Origin: Chloroflexota bacterium
Lineage (GTDB): Bacteria; Chloroflexota; Dehalococcoidia; DSGV01
NCBI GenBank assembly: GCA_021787985.1
Contig: JAJYLG010000003.1
Coordinates: 1 to 64,000 of the forward strand
DNA: 64,000 nucleotides
Direction: 5' to 3'
Made by a program: the position numbers and the translations under genes. The notes beneath the pieces were generated by a model, which was not told the origin of the DNA, made no database searches, and saw only the letters and a list, made by a program, of their open reading frames with translations. Of this stretch, positions 41,624-49,399 are shown piece after piece (position 1 is the stretch's first letter; every line of letters begins with the position of its first letter).

Positions 41624-42388
41624 TCAGGCCGGCGCGCCCACCGGGATGAACGGGTCGTAGCCCTTCGCCTCGACCTCGTCGGCCAGCTCGCGGCCGCCAC
41701 TGGTGACGATCCTGCCGGCGTAGAGGATATGGACGCGATTGGGCGTGATGTAGTTGAGGATGCGGTTGTAGTGCGTGATGAGCACGACACCCAGATCCGG
41801 TCCCAACAGTCGGTTGACGCCCTCTGCGACGATCCGCAGCGCGTCCACGTCGAGGCCCGAGTCCGTCTCGTCGAGGATGGCGATCTCGGGCTTGAGCACG
41901 GCCATCTGCAGGATCTCGGCACGCTTCTTCTCGCCGCCGCTGAAGCCGTCGTTCACGTAGCGGCGCGCGAACTCGCGGTCGACCTTGAGCTTGGCCATGG
42001 CGTCGTTCAGGAGCTGGGTATACTCGCGGACCGGCACGTCCTGGCCGCGGCGCTGGTTGAGGGCGTGGCGCAGGAAGTTGACCAACGTCACGCCGGGTAC
42101 GGCCGCCGGGTACTGGAACGAGAGGAAGAGGCCGGCCCGCGCCCGCGCGTCGGGTGTCCAGTCGGCGATGTTCTCACCCCGGTAGCGGATCTCACCCTGC
42201 GTCACTCGGTAACGCGGATGGCCCAGGAGCGCCGAGGCGAGCGTGGTCTTGCCGGAGCCGTTGGGCCCCATGATGGCGTGGACCTCACCCTTGCTCACGA
42301 CCAGGTCGATCCCCTTGAGGATCTCCTTGTCGTTGACCTCGACGTGCAGGTCGTGCACCTCGAGCGTGGGCGTTGCCGATTCGGTCAT
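41624..42388 (-). CDS. sufC: SufC ATPase
   Basis: A 254-residue ABC-type ATPase. [20 protein letters not shown] is Walker [21 protein letters not shown] the Q-loop, [20 protein letters not shown] the signature, [20 protein letters not shown] Walker B (D-E-T-D, typical of SufC), and [20 protein letters not shown] the switch His. It powers SufBC2D. It starts 35 bases after sufR, an interval too short to rule out an internal promoter but consistent with one operon. Confidence 0.95.
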   Translation of the reverse strand: MTESATPTLEVHDLHVEVNDKEILKGIDLVVSKGEVHAIMGPNGSGKTTLASALLGHPRYRVTQGEIRYRGENIADWTPDARARAGLFLSFQYPAAVPGVTLVNFLRHALNQRRGQDVPVREYTQLLNDAMAKLKVDREFARRYVNDGFSGGEKKRAEILQMAVLKPEIAILDETDSGLDVDALRIVAEGVNRLLGPDLGVVLITHYNRILNYITPNRVHILYAGRIVTSGGRELADEVEAKGYDPFIPVGAPA

Positions 42389-42423
42389 TGCGTGCTCCAA
42401 CCGTCCTTCAGACTTCGTCTTGC

Positions 42424-43095
42424 TCACCTCGCCTGCTCGGTCGCGACGCCGGCGGGCACCGGCTCGGCACGTTGCGGCAGGCGGATGACGTATTCGCACA
42501 GCGCGGCGCCGCGCACCGCGGTGCCGACCTGGTCGACCTCGGCGCCCAGGAGCAGGCGGATAGTCCGCTCCTCGCTGGCGCAGACGGCGGGTGTCGCCAT
42601 CGCCGCCCGCCGGTGTGGGCAGGAGACGTTGAACAGGTGATACCCGTCTGGCCGGCGCTCCCAGCCGCTGAGCAGGCCCTCCTGCTGGAGCGCCGTCACC
42701 AGCGACTCGATCCGCTCCTCCAGCGAGCGGCCGCCCACCTGGTGACGGTACTCGTCGACCATACGGTCGCTCAGGCGGCTCAGCACGGTGTCTACCAGGC
42801 TCTGGCCCTCGTCGCCCGGCGCGAGCGCGCACAGCTCACCGAAGAGCCGCTCGACCAGGCGCGGGTAACCGGTGCTGGCCAGCTCCATCGCCTGTTCCGT
42901 TGGGAAGTAGACGAAGTGCGGCCGGCCGAGGCCCGACTTCTCGGGCTGATAGGCAACCAACCCCTGGGCGGCTAGGATGTCCAGGTGACGCCGCAGCGCC
43001 GGCTGCGCGATGTCCAGCTCATCGGCCAGCTCGGAGACGGTCGCCTGGCTTCGCGCGCGCAGGATCTCGAGGATATGTTCGCGAGTCGACTTCAT
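42424..43095 (-). CDS. sufR: SufR-type Fe-S-sensing repressor
   Basis: A 223-residue protein. STREHILEILRARSQATVSE, LADELDIAQPALRRHLDILA and GLVAYQPEKSGLGRPHFVYF form a DeoR/MarR-like winged helix. The C-terminal half has Cys at CPHRRAAMATPAVC and GAALCEYVI: three Cys spaced as in SufR, which binds a 4Fe-4S cluster. Holo-SufR represses the suf operon and itself. As the first gene of this operon it fits. A promoter (TTGAAA, 17, CAGACT) precedes it. Confidence 0.87.
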   Translation of the reverse strand: MKSTREHILEILRARSQATVSELADELDIAQPALRRHLDILAAQGLVAYQPEKSGLGRPHFVYFPTEQAMELASTGYPRLVERLFGELCALAPGDEGQSLVDTVLSRLSDRMVDEYRHQVGGRSLEERIESLVTALQQEGLLSGWERRPDGYHLFNVSCPHRRAAMATPAVCASEERTIRLLLGAEVDQVGTAVRGAALCEYVIRLPQRAEPVPAGVATEQAR

Positions 43096-43126
43096 CGCTG
43101 GTCACCACCGGGAGCCCTTCGTTCCC

Positions 43127-43155
43127 AGTCTGGCACGGGTTCGGCCGGCTTTCAA
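43127..43155 (-). promoter_or_regulatory. putative suf operon promoter
   Basis: On the minus strand TTGAAA (43155-43150), 17 bases and CAGACT (43132-43127). TTTCAA (43150-43155) and TTGAAA (43175-43180) form an inverted pair with a 19-base spacer in an AT-rich 35-base island, so an operator for SufR may overlap the -35. The -10 is a weak match. Confidence 0.4.
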
Positions 43156-43213
43156 GCCTTTCGTGCATTTTTTGTTGAAAAACTCGCCGGACCGTCGCGG
43201 GTGGCCTCCGCGG

Positions 43214-43243
43214 TTGTGGCCGGACCCGGCCGCCACCGATACT
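43214..43243 (+). promoter_or_regulatory. putative leaderless promoter of the J-domain gene
   Basis: TTGTGG (43214-43219), 18 bases and GATACT (43238-43243); the ATG at 43251 follows after seven bases. This supports the second of two adjacent ATGs as the start. Confidence 0.35.
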
Positions 43244-43250
43244 CCGCATG

Positions 43251-44363
43251 ATGAGGACGGTTGACCTGTATGCCGTGCTCGGGGTGCGCCGGACGGCGAC
43301 GGATGCCGAGGTCAAGATCGCATATCGCCGCCTCGTCCAGGAGTGGCACCCCGACCATAACCCGCACCGCCAGCAGGCGGCCGAGCGCTTCACGCGGGAG
43401 CTGAACCGCGCGTTCCAGGTGCTATGCGACGCCCGGCGGCGGCACGACTACGATCGCGCGGATCCCACGGCGGGTCTGGCGAGCGGGGTGCGCGGCGATG
43501 GTCGGCCGTGGAGCGCCAATGGCTCCGCCTCCGGCGACGGTCGCGCGTTCGGTTCGGCTCAAGGTGCGGGCACGGGAGCTGCCGACTCGGCGGGTGCGCC
43601 GGGCAGCCGAGCGCCTGGGCCAGGGGGGCGGGGCGAGCCCTCGCGTCCGCGGCTGCTCGTGGCCCCGGCGCATGTCGACCTCGGCGCGGTGCGCCCGGAC
43701 GAGCGCGTCACCGTGTACCTCGCCGTCGGCAACCTCGGCGGCGGCACGCTGCGCGGTTGGGCCGAGGCGGACGTGCCCTGGCTGCACGTGGAGCCGCGCG
43801 ACTTCTACGGGAACCAGGCGCACGTGGCGCTCCGTCTGCTGTGGGGCGAGGCGTCCGGCCTCGAGGCCGGGCGACGGCACGGCGCGCTCGTGCGCGTCCA
43901 TGCCGAGGGCTGCGAGACGGCGCTGGTGACGCTCGTCGTCGAGACCGTGGCGGCGGTGCAGCGGGCGAGGAGCGCGAGCGAGCGGGACGACCGTCCGCCG
44001 TCCGAGTTCTCGCCGAACCCGCGGCGCCCGCGTGTGCGTCCGCTCACGCTTCTGCCGGAGCGAATCGAAATCACGGGAATCCGCGCGGGCGAGTCACGCT
44101 CGGTGTCGGTGACCGCGTTCGCCACCGTTCCCAAGCTGTTCGATGGCACGGTGGAGTCGCGCTGTGCCTGGGTCATCACCGACGGCCACCTGCGCTCGCT
44201 GGAGCCGGGGGTGGCAAAGCTGGTCTTTCGCGTCGAGGTCCCGGACGTCTGGGACGGCGCGGTGGACCTCGAGACCAGCGTGCGTGTGGAGTCGCGCTTG
44301 GGCGTCGCCGACCTGCCGATCCGCGTCCGTGGCGGGGAGCCGTCCCGCGCAGGCTCTCGGTAG
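43251..44363 (+). CDS. J-domain protein with two C-terminal beta domains
   Basis: A 370-residue protein. Residues 1-70 are a J-domain: DLYAVLGVRRTATDAEVKIA, YRRLVQEWHPDHNPHRQQAA and FTRELNRAFQVLCDARRRHD; the central motif is H-P-D, so it can stimulate a DnaK ATPase. After a Gly/Ser/Ala linker (about 80-125) come two similar segments of about 95 residues, each starting with an L-x-x-G-x-x-x-x-E strand (HVDLGAVRPDERVTVYLAVG and RIEITGIRAGESRSVSVTAF) and holding a W-L/V motif (VPWLHVEP, CAWVITDG). These look like Ig-like beta sandwiches. There are no zinc repeats as in DnaJ. Substrate is unknown. Confidence 0.75.
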   Translation: MRTVDLYAVLGVRRTATDAEVKIAYRRLVQEWHPDHNPHRQQAAERFTRELNRAFQVLCDARRRHDYDRADPTAGLASGVRGDGRPWSANGSASGDGRAFGSAQGAGTGAADSAGAPGSRAPGPGGRGEPSRPRLLVAPAHVDLGAVRPDERVTVYLAVGNLGGGTLRGWAEADVPWLHVEPRDFYGNQAHVALRLLWGEASGLEAGRRHGALVRVHAEGCETALVTLVVETVAAVQRARSASERDDRPPSEFSPNPRRPRVRPLTLLPERIEITGIRAGESRSVSVTAFATVPKLFDGTVESRCAWVITDGHLRSLEPGVAKLVFRVEVPDVWDGAVDLETSVRVESRLGVADLPIRVRGGEPSRAGSR

Positions 44364-44426
44364 GCGGAGCCTGATGGCCGCCCGGCCCGTTGCCGCTTTG
44401 CGACCGCCATCCGTAGTGTGGCCGGC

Positions 44427-45155
44427 ATGAACGAGCGGACGCCACTCCACCTCCAGGGGCGGCCGGGCGATGTGGCGCCAGTGGTGCTGCTGCCTGGCGA
44501 CCCGGGGCGCGCCGAGCGGATCGCGGCGCGGCTGGAGCAGCGGCGGCAGTACACGGCCGTCCGCGGGCTGCCGGGCTTCACGGGGGAGTACGGCGGCCGG
44601 CCGGTCAGCGTCCAGGCGACCGGGATGGGCGCTCCCAGCGCGGCAATCGTCGCCGAGGAGTTGCTGATACTCCGTGCGCGCGCGCTGGTGCGCGTGGGCA
44701 CATGCGGCGGCACGAGCGACGCCACTCCGCCCGGCTCGCTGGTAATCGTCACGGCGGCGGTGCCGCTCGACGGGACAACGCGGCAGTACCTGGGCGGCGA
44801 CCCGTTCGCGCCCACCGCGTCTCTCGATGTGGTCGAGGCGCTGCGGAGGGCGGCTGCGGCGCACCGCGCGCCGTACCGGGCCGGCCTCGTCTGCACGGAG
44901 GACGCGCTCTACGCGGAGGAGCACGAGCATGCGGCGCGCTGGGCCGCCCGCGGTGTGCTGGCGCTCGAGATGGAGTGCTCGGCGATCTTCACGGTGGCGG
45001 CGCTGCGTGGTGCCCGCGCCGGCGCGGTGCTGCTGGTGACGAACCGGGCGGCGGAGCACGCCCGGCTCGAGGGCGAGGCGATGGAGCGGGGCACCGACCT
45101 GCTGCTCAGCGTGGCGCTGACGGCCGCGCGGGCGCTGGCCGGAGGGGAGCGATGA
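44427..45155 (+). CDS. nucleoside phosphorylase (PNP/uridine phosphorylase family)
   Basis: A 242-residue PNP_UDP_1-family enzyme. VVLLPGDPGRAERIAARLEQ, TGMGAPSAAIVAEELLILRA, VRVGTCGGTSDATPPGSLVI and LALEMECSAIFTVAALRGAR are the ordered motifs: the first binds phosphate (Gly-Asp-Pro), the T-C-G-G strand follows, and E-M-E-C-S is the ribose-binding Glu-Met-Glu. It splits nucleosides by phosphate; the base preference (uracil or purine) is not certain. The ATG at 44427 is chosen over a GTG at 44418. Confidence 0.88.
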   Translation: MNERTPLHLQGRPGDVAPVVLLPGDPGRAERIAARLEQRRQYTAVRGLPGFTGEYGGRPVSVQATGMGAPSAAIVAEELLILRARALVRVGTCGGTSDATPPGSLVIVTAAVPLDGTTRQYLGGDPFAPTASLDVVEALRRAAAAHRAPYRAGLVCTEDALYAEEHEHAARWAARGVLALEMECSAIFTVAALRGARAGAVLLVTNRAAEHARLEGEAMERGTDLLLSVALTAARALAGGER

Positions 45156-45227
45156 CCGCTGGGGCGTGATGCCCTGGTCTGCTCGCCACCACGGAGACGA
45201 GCCGGGGCGCGTGGCATGGCTGGGGGC

Positions 45228-45256
45228 TTGACAGTGGCCGGACGATTCGGAAAAAT
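45228..45256 (+). promoter_or_regulatory. promoter of arsR, leaderless
   Basis: TTGACA (45228-45233), 17 bases and AAAAAT (45251-45256). The ATG at 45263 follows six bases later, so transcription would begin at the start codon. No ribosome binding site is present. Confidence 0.7.
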
Positions 45257-45262
45257 GCGAAC

Positions 45263-45631
45263 ATGAAGCGTTTACCTGCCGAGCTCGTCCCCGAGACGGA
45301 GCTGCGACTCCTGCGGGCGCTGGGCAACCCGGTGCGGCTGGCCGTGGTAGCGGCGCTGGCCCGCAGGGGCGAGTGCGTGTGTGGGGAGCTGCTGCCGGAC
45401 CTGCCGATCGCCGCGTCGACGCTCTCGGAGCACCTGTCCGCCTTGAAGGAGGCCGGGCTGGTTCGCGGTGAGGTGCAGGGGCCCTACCGCTGTTACTGCC
45501 TCGAGCCGGCGGCTTTGGACACCCTTGCTCGGTACCTGGGGCAGCTCGCCGCCCGTGCCCGCGGGAGCGCGCCCGTGGCAGCAGCTCCGTACCGCGTCGT
45601 CGCGGACGACTGCTGCCCGCGGCTGCACTGA
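45263..45631 (+). CDS. arsR: ArsR-family arsenic-type repressor
   Basis: A 122-residue winged-helix protein. LRLLRALGNPVRLAVVAALA, RRGECVCGELLPDLPIAAST, LSEHLSALKEAGLVRGEVQG and PYRCYCLEPAALDTL are ArsR motifs. E-C-V-C-G-E-L carries the Cys pair typical of metalloid sensors of the helix 3 type; an extra CC occurs at the C-terminus (VADDCCPRL), a feature of ArsR proteins that bind As(III) near the end. It precedes arsM by 64 bases. The promoter appears leaderless. Arsenite as inducer is inferred from arsM. Confidence 0.88.
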   Translation: MKRLPAELVPETELRLLRALGNPVRLAVVAALARRGECVCGELLPDLPIAASTLSEHLSALKEAGLVRGEVQGPYRCYCLEPAALDTLARYLGQLAARARGSAPVAAAPYRVVADDCCPRLH

Positions 45632-45695
45632 CCGTGGCTCATGTGGCGGATCTTCTGTGCGGGTGCGCTTCGGAATTTCTCGAAGGAGGGAAGCA

Positions 45696-46475
45696 ATGGC
45701 GGACGAAACTTTCGGTTGCTGCGGAAGCGGCGCCGGGCCCAAGGCGCAGCCGGTGGCGCTTCGAGAGGGCGACGCCGGACAGGTGGACAGCGCGCTGATC
45801 AAGCTGCACGTGCGGCAGGTCTACAGTCAGCGGGCGAGGGGCGTGTCGGGAAGCTGCTGCCCTTCGAACGTTGCCGAAGAGGTGGGGGCGGATCTGCCGG
45901 ACACGGCAGTGAGCTACGGCTGCGGGAACCCGCTGGCGCTGGGTGAGATGCGGCCGGGCGAGGTGGTGCTGGACCTGGGAAGTGGCCCCGGGCGCGACTG
46001 CCTGCTGGCCGCGCGTGCGGTCGGCGCGACCGGGCGTGTGATCGGCGTGGACTTCTCTGACGACATGCTGGAGCTGGCGCGGCGCAACGCGCGTGCCGTC
46101 GGCGCGACGAACGTCGAGTTCCGCAAGGGTGATATCGAGGCGCTGCCAGCAGAGGACGCCGGCGTCGATGTGGTGATCTCCAACTGCGTGATCAATCTGG
46201 CGCCGGACAAGCGGGCCGTCTTCCGCGAGGCGGCGCGCGTGCTGTGCCCGGGAGGTCGCTTCCACGTCGCCGACGTGGTACTGCTGCGCGATCTGACGGC
46301 CCCGCAACGGGCTGACCTGGATGCCTGGGCTGGCTGCGTGTCCGGCGCGATCGCCGTCGATGAGTACCGGGCCGGGTTGGTGGCGGCGGGCTTTCGCGAG
46401 GTGACGATCGACGTGGAGCCCGGCGCGAGTGGGGGCGCGTGGGCGTCGGCTCACATCCGCGCGGTGCGCGGGTAG
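45696..46475 (+). CDS. arsM: arsenite S-adenosylmethionine methyltransferase
   Basis: A 259-residue enzyme. RQVYSQRARGVSGSCCPSNV and SYGCGNPLALGEMRPGEVVL, DLGSGPGRDCLLAARAVGAT (SAM motif I), RKGDIEALPAEDAGVDVVIS and NCVINLAPDKRAVFREAARV (with the N-C-V-I-N Cys of ArsM), and WAGCVSGAIAVDEYRAGLVA. The Cys in S-C-C, N-C-V-I-N and A-G-C bind As(III) in ArsM enzymes. It methylates arsenite to volatile or less toxic forms. GGAGGG precedes the ATG at 45696. It is the only partner of arsR here; no arsB or arsC is nearby. Confidence 0.92.
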   Translation: MADETFGCCGSGAGPKAQPVALREGDAGQVDSALIKLHVRQVYSQRARGVSGSCCPSNVAEEVGADLPDTAVSYGCGNPLALGEMRPGEVVLDLGSGPGRDCLLAARAVGATGRVIGVDFSDDMLELARRNARAVGATNVEFRKGDIEALPAEDAGVDVVISNCVINLAPDKRAVFREAARVLCPGGRFHVADVVLLRDLTAPQRADLDAWAGCVSGAIAVDEYRAGLVAAGFREVTIDVEPGASGGAWASAHIRAVRG

Positions 46476-46893
46476 GTACAACTTGCATCTGCCGCGCCTA
46501 CGGTTGGTCGCGGTGGGCGAATGTATGCTCCGGCATGGGTTCGTGAACTTGTCGAAATCAGCGAAACGGGTCTGGTGGGCCGCCGCCCGGCCGGTCAGCC
46601 GCAGGGTGCAGCTCTGGGATCCGCTGGAGCGGCGGACGTTGCCGGTAGCCGCCATCAGGCCCCAGGCGAGCGCGCATGAGCCTCCCGGGCCCTGTCCCAG
46701 CACCAGCGAGAGCCTGGCGGTGGGACAGCGTTCGGCTGATCGGAACCGCGTTCCCGACCGAACGTTGCAAGCGACACGCCTGGCTTGACGAGGCCGCGAG
46801 CAACGCGGCTCGCGTGACGCCGGCTGTGGAAGCTCACACGCGCAGCGACCACCGATGGCGTTGGGATACGTTATGCTGCTTCTGGAGCGTGGC
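46476..46893. other. 418-base region with no supported gene
   Basis: No frame with protein-like composition or a family match was found on either strand. The two longest frames (plus 46429-46788, minus 46558-46803) are Arg/Pro/Gly-rich and lack start signals. The base composition resembles coding DNA, so a degraded gene is possible. Confidence 0.4.
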
Positions 46894-47787
46894 ATGACGT
46901 TCACCGTCGACGATTTCCCCAGCCTGATTCGCCTGCTCGGCGAGCACCCGGAGTGGCGCGCGGAACTGCGACGCCACGTCCTGTCGGAGGAGCTGCTGGA
47001 GCTGCCGACCATCGTGCGACAGGTGGCCGACCAGCTCGCCACGCTCACGGCGAGGGTCGACGCGCTGGCCGACCAGCTCGGCACGCTCACGGCGAGGGTC
47101 GACGCGCTGGCCGTCCAGCTCGGCACGCTCACGGCGAGGGTCGATGCGCTGGCCGAGGCCCAAGCGCGGACCGAGGAGCGGCTCACGCGCCTCGAGGAGG
47201 TTGTGGAGCGGCTGGCCGAGGCCCAGGCGCGGACCGAGGAGCGGCTCACGCGCCTCGAGGAGGTTGTGGCGCGGCTGGCCGAGGCCCAGGCGCGGACCGA
47301 GGCCGAGCTGGAGAAGCTGATCGGCCGGGTGGATGGGTTGGCGCGGGACGTGAGGCGGCTGCAGGCGGACGTGGGCGCGCTGAAGGGCGACAGCCTGGAA
47401 CAGCGGTACCGGCGGCACGCCAGCGGCTACTTCGGGCGGCTGTTGCGCAAGACCCGCGTGGTTGCGGACGAGGAGTGGCGTGACCTGCTGGAGGACGCGG
47501 TGGAGCGCGGGCAGTTGTCGGAGGAGGAAGCCGGCGACCTCGGGCTGGTGGACCTGGCGCTGCAGGGAGTGTGGCGCGCGGATGGGGAGCCGGTGCACGT
47601 GCTGGTCGAGGTGTCGGCGAAGGTGGACGTGGATGATGTGGCGCGAGCGGCGCGTCGGGCGGCGCTGCTGACGCGGGTGGCCGGTCGTACCCTTCCGGCC
47701 GTGGCGGGGACAGAGTTCAGCGGCGGCGCACTGGATGAGGCCGCGCGCCGCCAGGTGCTGCGGTTTTCGGACGGCGCGAGCGTCTAG
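46894..47787 (+). CDS. coiled-coil protein with tandem heptad repeats and a DUF3782/nuclease-like C-terminal domain
   Basis: A 297-residue protein. MTFTVDDFPSLIRLLGEHPE and WRAELRRHVLSEELLELP form a helical start common to a Chloroflexota and cyanobacterial family. Residues 45-140 are a continuous coiled coil of exact repeats (3 x 14 and 2.4 x 21 residues). The last 130 residues (LEQRYRRHASGYFGRLLRKT, DLGLVDLALQGVWRADGEPV, HVLVEVSAKVDVDDVARAAR) have an E-V-S-A-K strand and a D-x-x-L-x-G-x-W segment like DUF3782 proteins, which belong to the PD-(D/E)XK nuclease-like fold. Function is unknown. I chose the ATG at 46894; 13 upstream codons are also open. Confidence 0.7.
   Translation: MTFTVDDFPSLIRLLGEHPEWRAELRRHVLSEELLELPTIVRQVADQLATLTARVDALADQLGTLTARVDALAVQLGTLTARVDALAEAQARTEERLTRLEEVVERLAEAQARTEERLTRLEEVVARLAEAQARTEAELEKLIGRVDGLARDVRRLQADVGALKGDSLEQRYRRHASGYFGRLLRKTRVVADEEWRDLLEDAVERGQLSEEEAGDLGLVDLALQGVWRADGEPVHVLVEVSAKVDVDDVARAARRAALLTRVAGRTLPAVAGTEFSGGALDEAARRQVLRFSDGASV
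47026..47151 (+). repeat. three tandem 42-bp repeats inside the coiled-coil gene
   Basis: Three copies of a 42-base unit encoding a 14-residue heptad pair (A-D-Q-L-G-T-L-T-A-R-V-D-A-L), with 1-2 base differences each. Near identity at the DNA level means recent expansion or gene conversion. Confidence 0.85.
47152..47301 (+). repeat. 2.4 tandem 63-bp repeats inside the coiled-coil gene
   Basis: The 63-base unit 47152-47214 encodes 21 residues (AEAQARTEERLTRLEEVVER and a Leu), is repeated in 47215-47277 with two base changes in the last part, and partly in 47278-47301. Its length, three heptads, keeps the coiled-coil phase. Confidence 0.85.
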
Positions 47788-47839
47788 CGAAGGCTGGGCG
47801 GTCCGGCGGCGGGCGGTCGCGGTCGGCGTGGGTGCATCG

Positions 47840-48529
47840 CTACAGCCGCATCTCAGGCACGGGGTCGGTCCAGCGCAAGCGAGCGCCGGTCCACGCCTGA
47901 ACCTCGGCGGCCGTGAGCCCGGGGGCGACCTCCTTCAGGACGAGCCCCTCGGGCGTGACCTCGATGACCGCCAGATCGGTGACGATCAGTTTGACCGCAG
48001 CCACGGCCGTCAGCGGGTAGGTGCACTCCTCGAGCACGCGGGGCTCGCCCTCGCGCGTCACGTGCTCCATCGCGACCACGAGACACCTGGCGCCGACGGC
48101 CAGGTCCATCGCGCCCCCGATGCTGCCGCCGCCCCGGGCCGGCACGAGCCAATTGGCGAGGTCGCCTTTCTCCGAGACCTGGAGTCCGCCCAGCACGGCC
48201 ACGTCGATGTGGCCGCCGCGGATCATGGCGAACGACTGCGCGCTGTCGAAGAATGCCGCGCCTGGCACGATCTCGACCGGCTGACCGCCGGCGTTGATGC
48301 GGTCCTGGTCGAAGCGCGCGTCCTCCTGAATGATCGCGCCGTAGCCGAGGATCCCGTTCTCGGACTGGAAGAGGACGGTGACCTCCGGCGGCAGGAAGTT
48401 GGCGACCAGGGTGGGCAGCCCGAAGCCCAAGTTCACCACCATCCCATCACGCAGCTCCCGCGCGACGCGCATGGCGATCAGCTCGCGCGTCAGCCCGGTT
48501 GGACGCTCACGTGTACCAGCGGATGACAT
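47840..48529 (-). CDS. 3-oxoacid CoA-transferase subunit B
   Basis: A 229-residue class I CoA-transferase beta subunit. MRVARELRDGMVVNLGFGLP, TLVANFLPPEVTVLFQSENG and ILGYGAIIQEDARFDQDRI; the Glu in S-E-N-G-I-L-G is the catalytic residue that carries CoA. GGLQVSEKGDLANWLVP and GARCLVVAMEHVTREGEPR follow. With subunit A it moves CoA between succinyl-CoA or acetyl-CoA and a 3-oxo acid. Its ATG lies 23 bases inside the end of subunit A, so the two are co-translated. Confidence 0.92.
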   Translation of the reverse strand: MSSAGTRERPTGLTRELIAMRVARELRDGMVVNLGFGLPTLVANFLPPEVTVLFQSENGILGYGAIIQEDARFDQDRINAGGQPVEIVPGAAFFDSAQSFAMIRGGHIDVAVLGGLQVSEKGDLANWLVPARGGGSIGGAMDLAVGARCLVVAMEHVTREGEPRVLEECTYPLTAVAAVKLIVTDLAVIEVTPEGLVLKEVAPGLTAAEVQAWTGARLRWTDPVPEMRL

Positions 48530-49196
48530 GTCGGTCCCCCTTCACGATGCGGTCGACATAGACGGAGGGCGTCACGACCAGCTCCGGATCGAGCTCACCG
48601 GGCTCGACGATCTCGTCGACCTCGGCGATGACGACGTCGGCCGCGGTCGCCATGACGGCGTTGAAGTTGCGTGAGGCGTAGCGGTAGACGAGGTTGCCGA
48701 AGCGGTCCGCCTTGTGCGCCTTGAGGAAGGCAAAGTCGGCCCGCAGCGGGTATTCGAGCAGATAGTCGCGGCCGTCGATGGTACGTTTCTCCTTGGCCGC
48801 CTCCACGACGGTGCCGACGCCCGTCGGCGTGTAGAAGGCGCCGATGCCCGCGCCGCCGGCGCGGATGCGCTCGGCCAGCGTGCCCTGAGGCATCAGCTCC
48901 AGCTCCACCAAGCCCTGGCGGTACTGCTGCTCGAAGCGCGACTTCGCCGCGCTCGAAGCGCGGATGGCGAACGAGCAGACCATCTTCTTGAGCTGGAAGC
49001 TCTCGCAGAGGTCATCCAGTCGGTCGCCGATCCCGATGTTGTTGGCGATGCCGGTGATGCCCTGCACGCCCTTGTGCTTCAGGGCCAGGATCAGCGTGGT
49101 CGGCGACCCGGCCGAGGCGAAACCGCCGAACATGATCGTCGCGCCGTCGAAGACGTCCGCGATCGCCGCTTCGGCGGATGGGAACACCTTCTCCAC
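48507..49196 (-). CDS. 3-oxoacid CoA-transferase subunit A
   Basis: A 229-residue alpha subunit. VFPSAEAAIADVFDGATIMF, GGFASAGSPTTLILALKHKG and GITGIANNIGIGDRLDDLCE, KKMVCSFAIRASSAAKSRFE, GQGLVELELMPQGTLAERI-type segments and GVGTVVEAAKEKRTIDGRDY, LLEYPLRADFAFLKAHKADR are class I CoA-transferase motifs (AtoD/ScoA-like). The GTG start at 49196 is chosen; the frame is open further upstream but without family sequence. Substrate among acetoacetate, oxoadipate and others cannot be told. Confidence 0.92.
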   Translation of the reverse strand: MEKVFPSAEAAIADVFDGATIMFGGFASAGSPTTLILALKHKGVQGITGIANNIGIGDRLDDLCESFQLKKMVCSFAIRASSAAKSRFEQQYRQGLVELELMPQGTLAERIRAGGAGIGAFYTPTGVGTVVEAAKEKRTIDGRDYLLEYPLRADFAFLKAHKADRFGNLVYRYASRNFNAVMATAADVVIAEVDEIVEPGELDPELVVTPSVYVDRIVKGDRHVIRWYT

Positions 49197-49399
49197 CGGC
49201 CACCTCCAGCAGACGACGATTGGCGGCGGCGTGTTGCGAGCGCCACGCGCGCAGGACCGCCCGTCGGGAGCGGCCTCAGGATAGCGCCGCCGCGGACGCT
49301 CGCTCAAATGATGATGCGCATAGGCATCTTGACAAGAGTCGCTGGCCATGCCATCCTGCTGACGACGCGGCACGCCGGCCCCACCCCGCCGGGGTCGGG

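Noticed and set aside
46429-46897. Several short frames between arsM and the coiled-coil gene
   Set aside because: No start signals, biased composition and no motif; treated as non-coding or decayed.
47026-47301. Tandem repeats as a CRISPR array
   Set aside because: Repeats are contiguous without spacers and encode an in-frame coiled coil.
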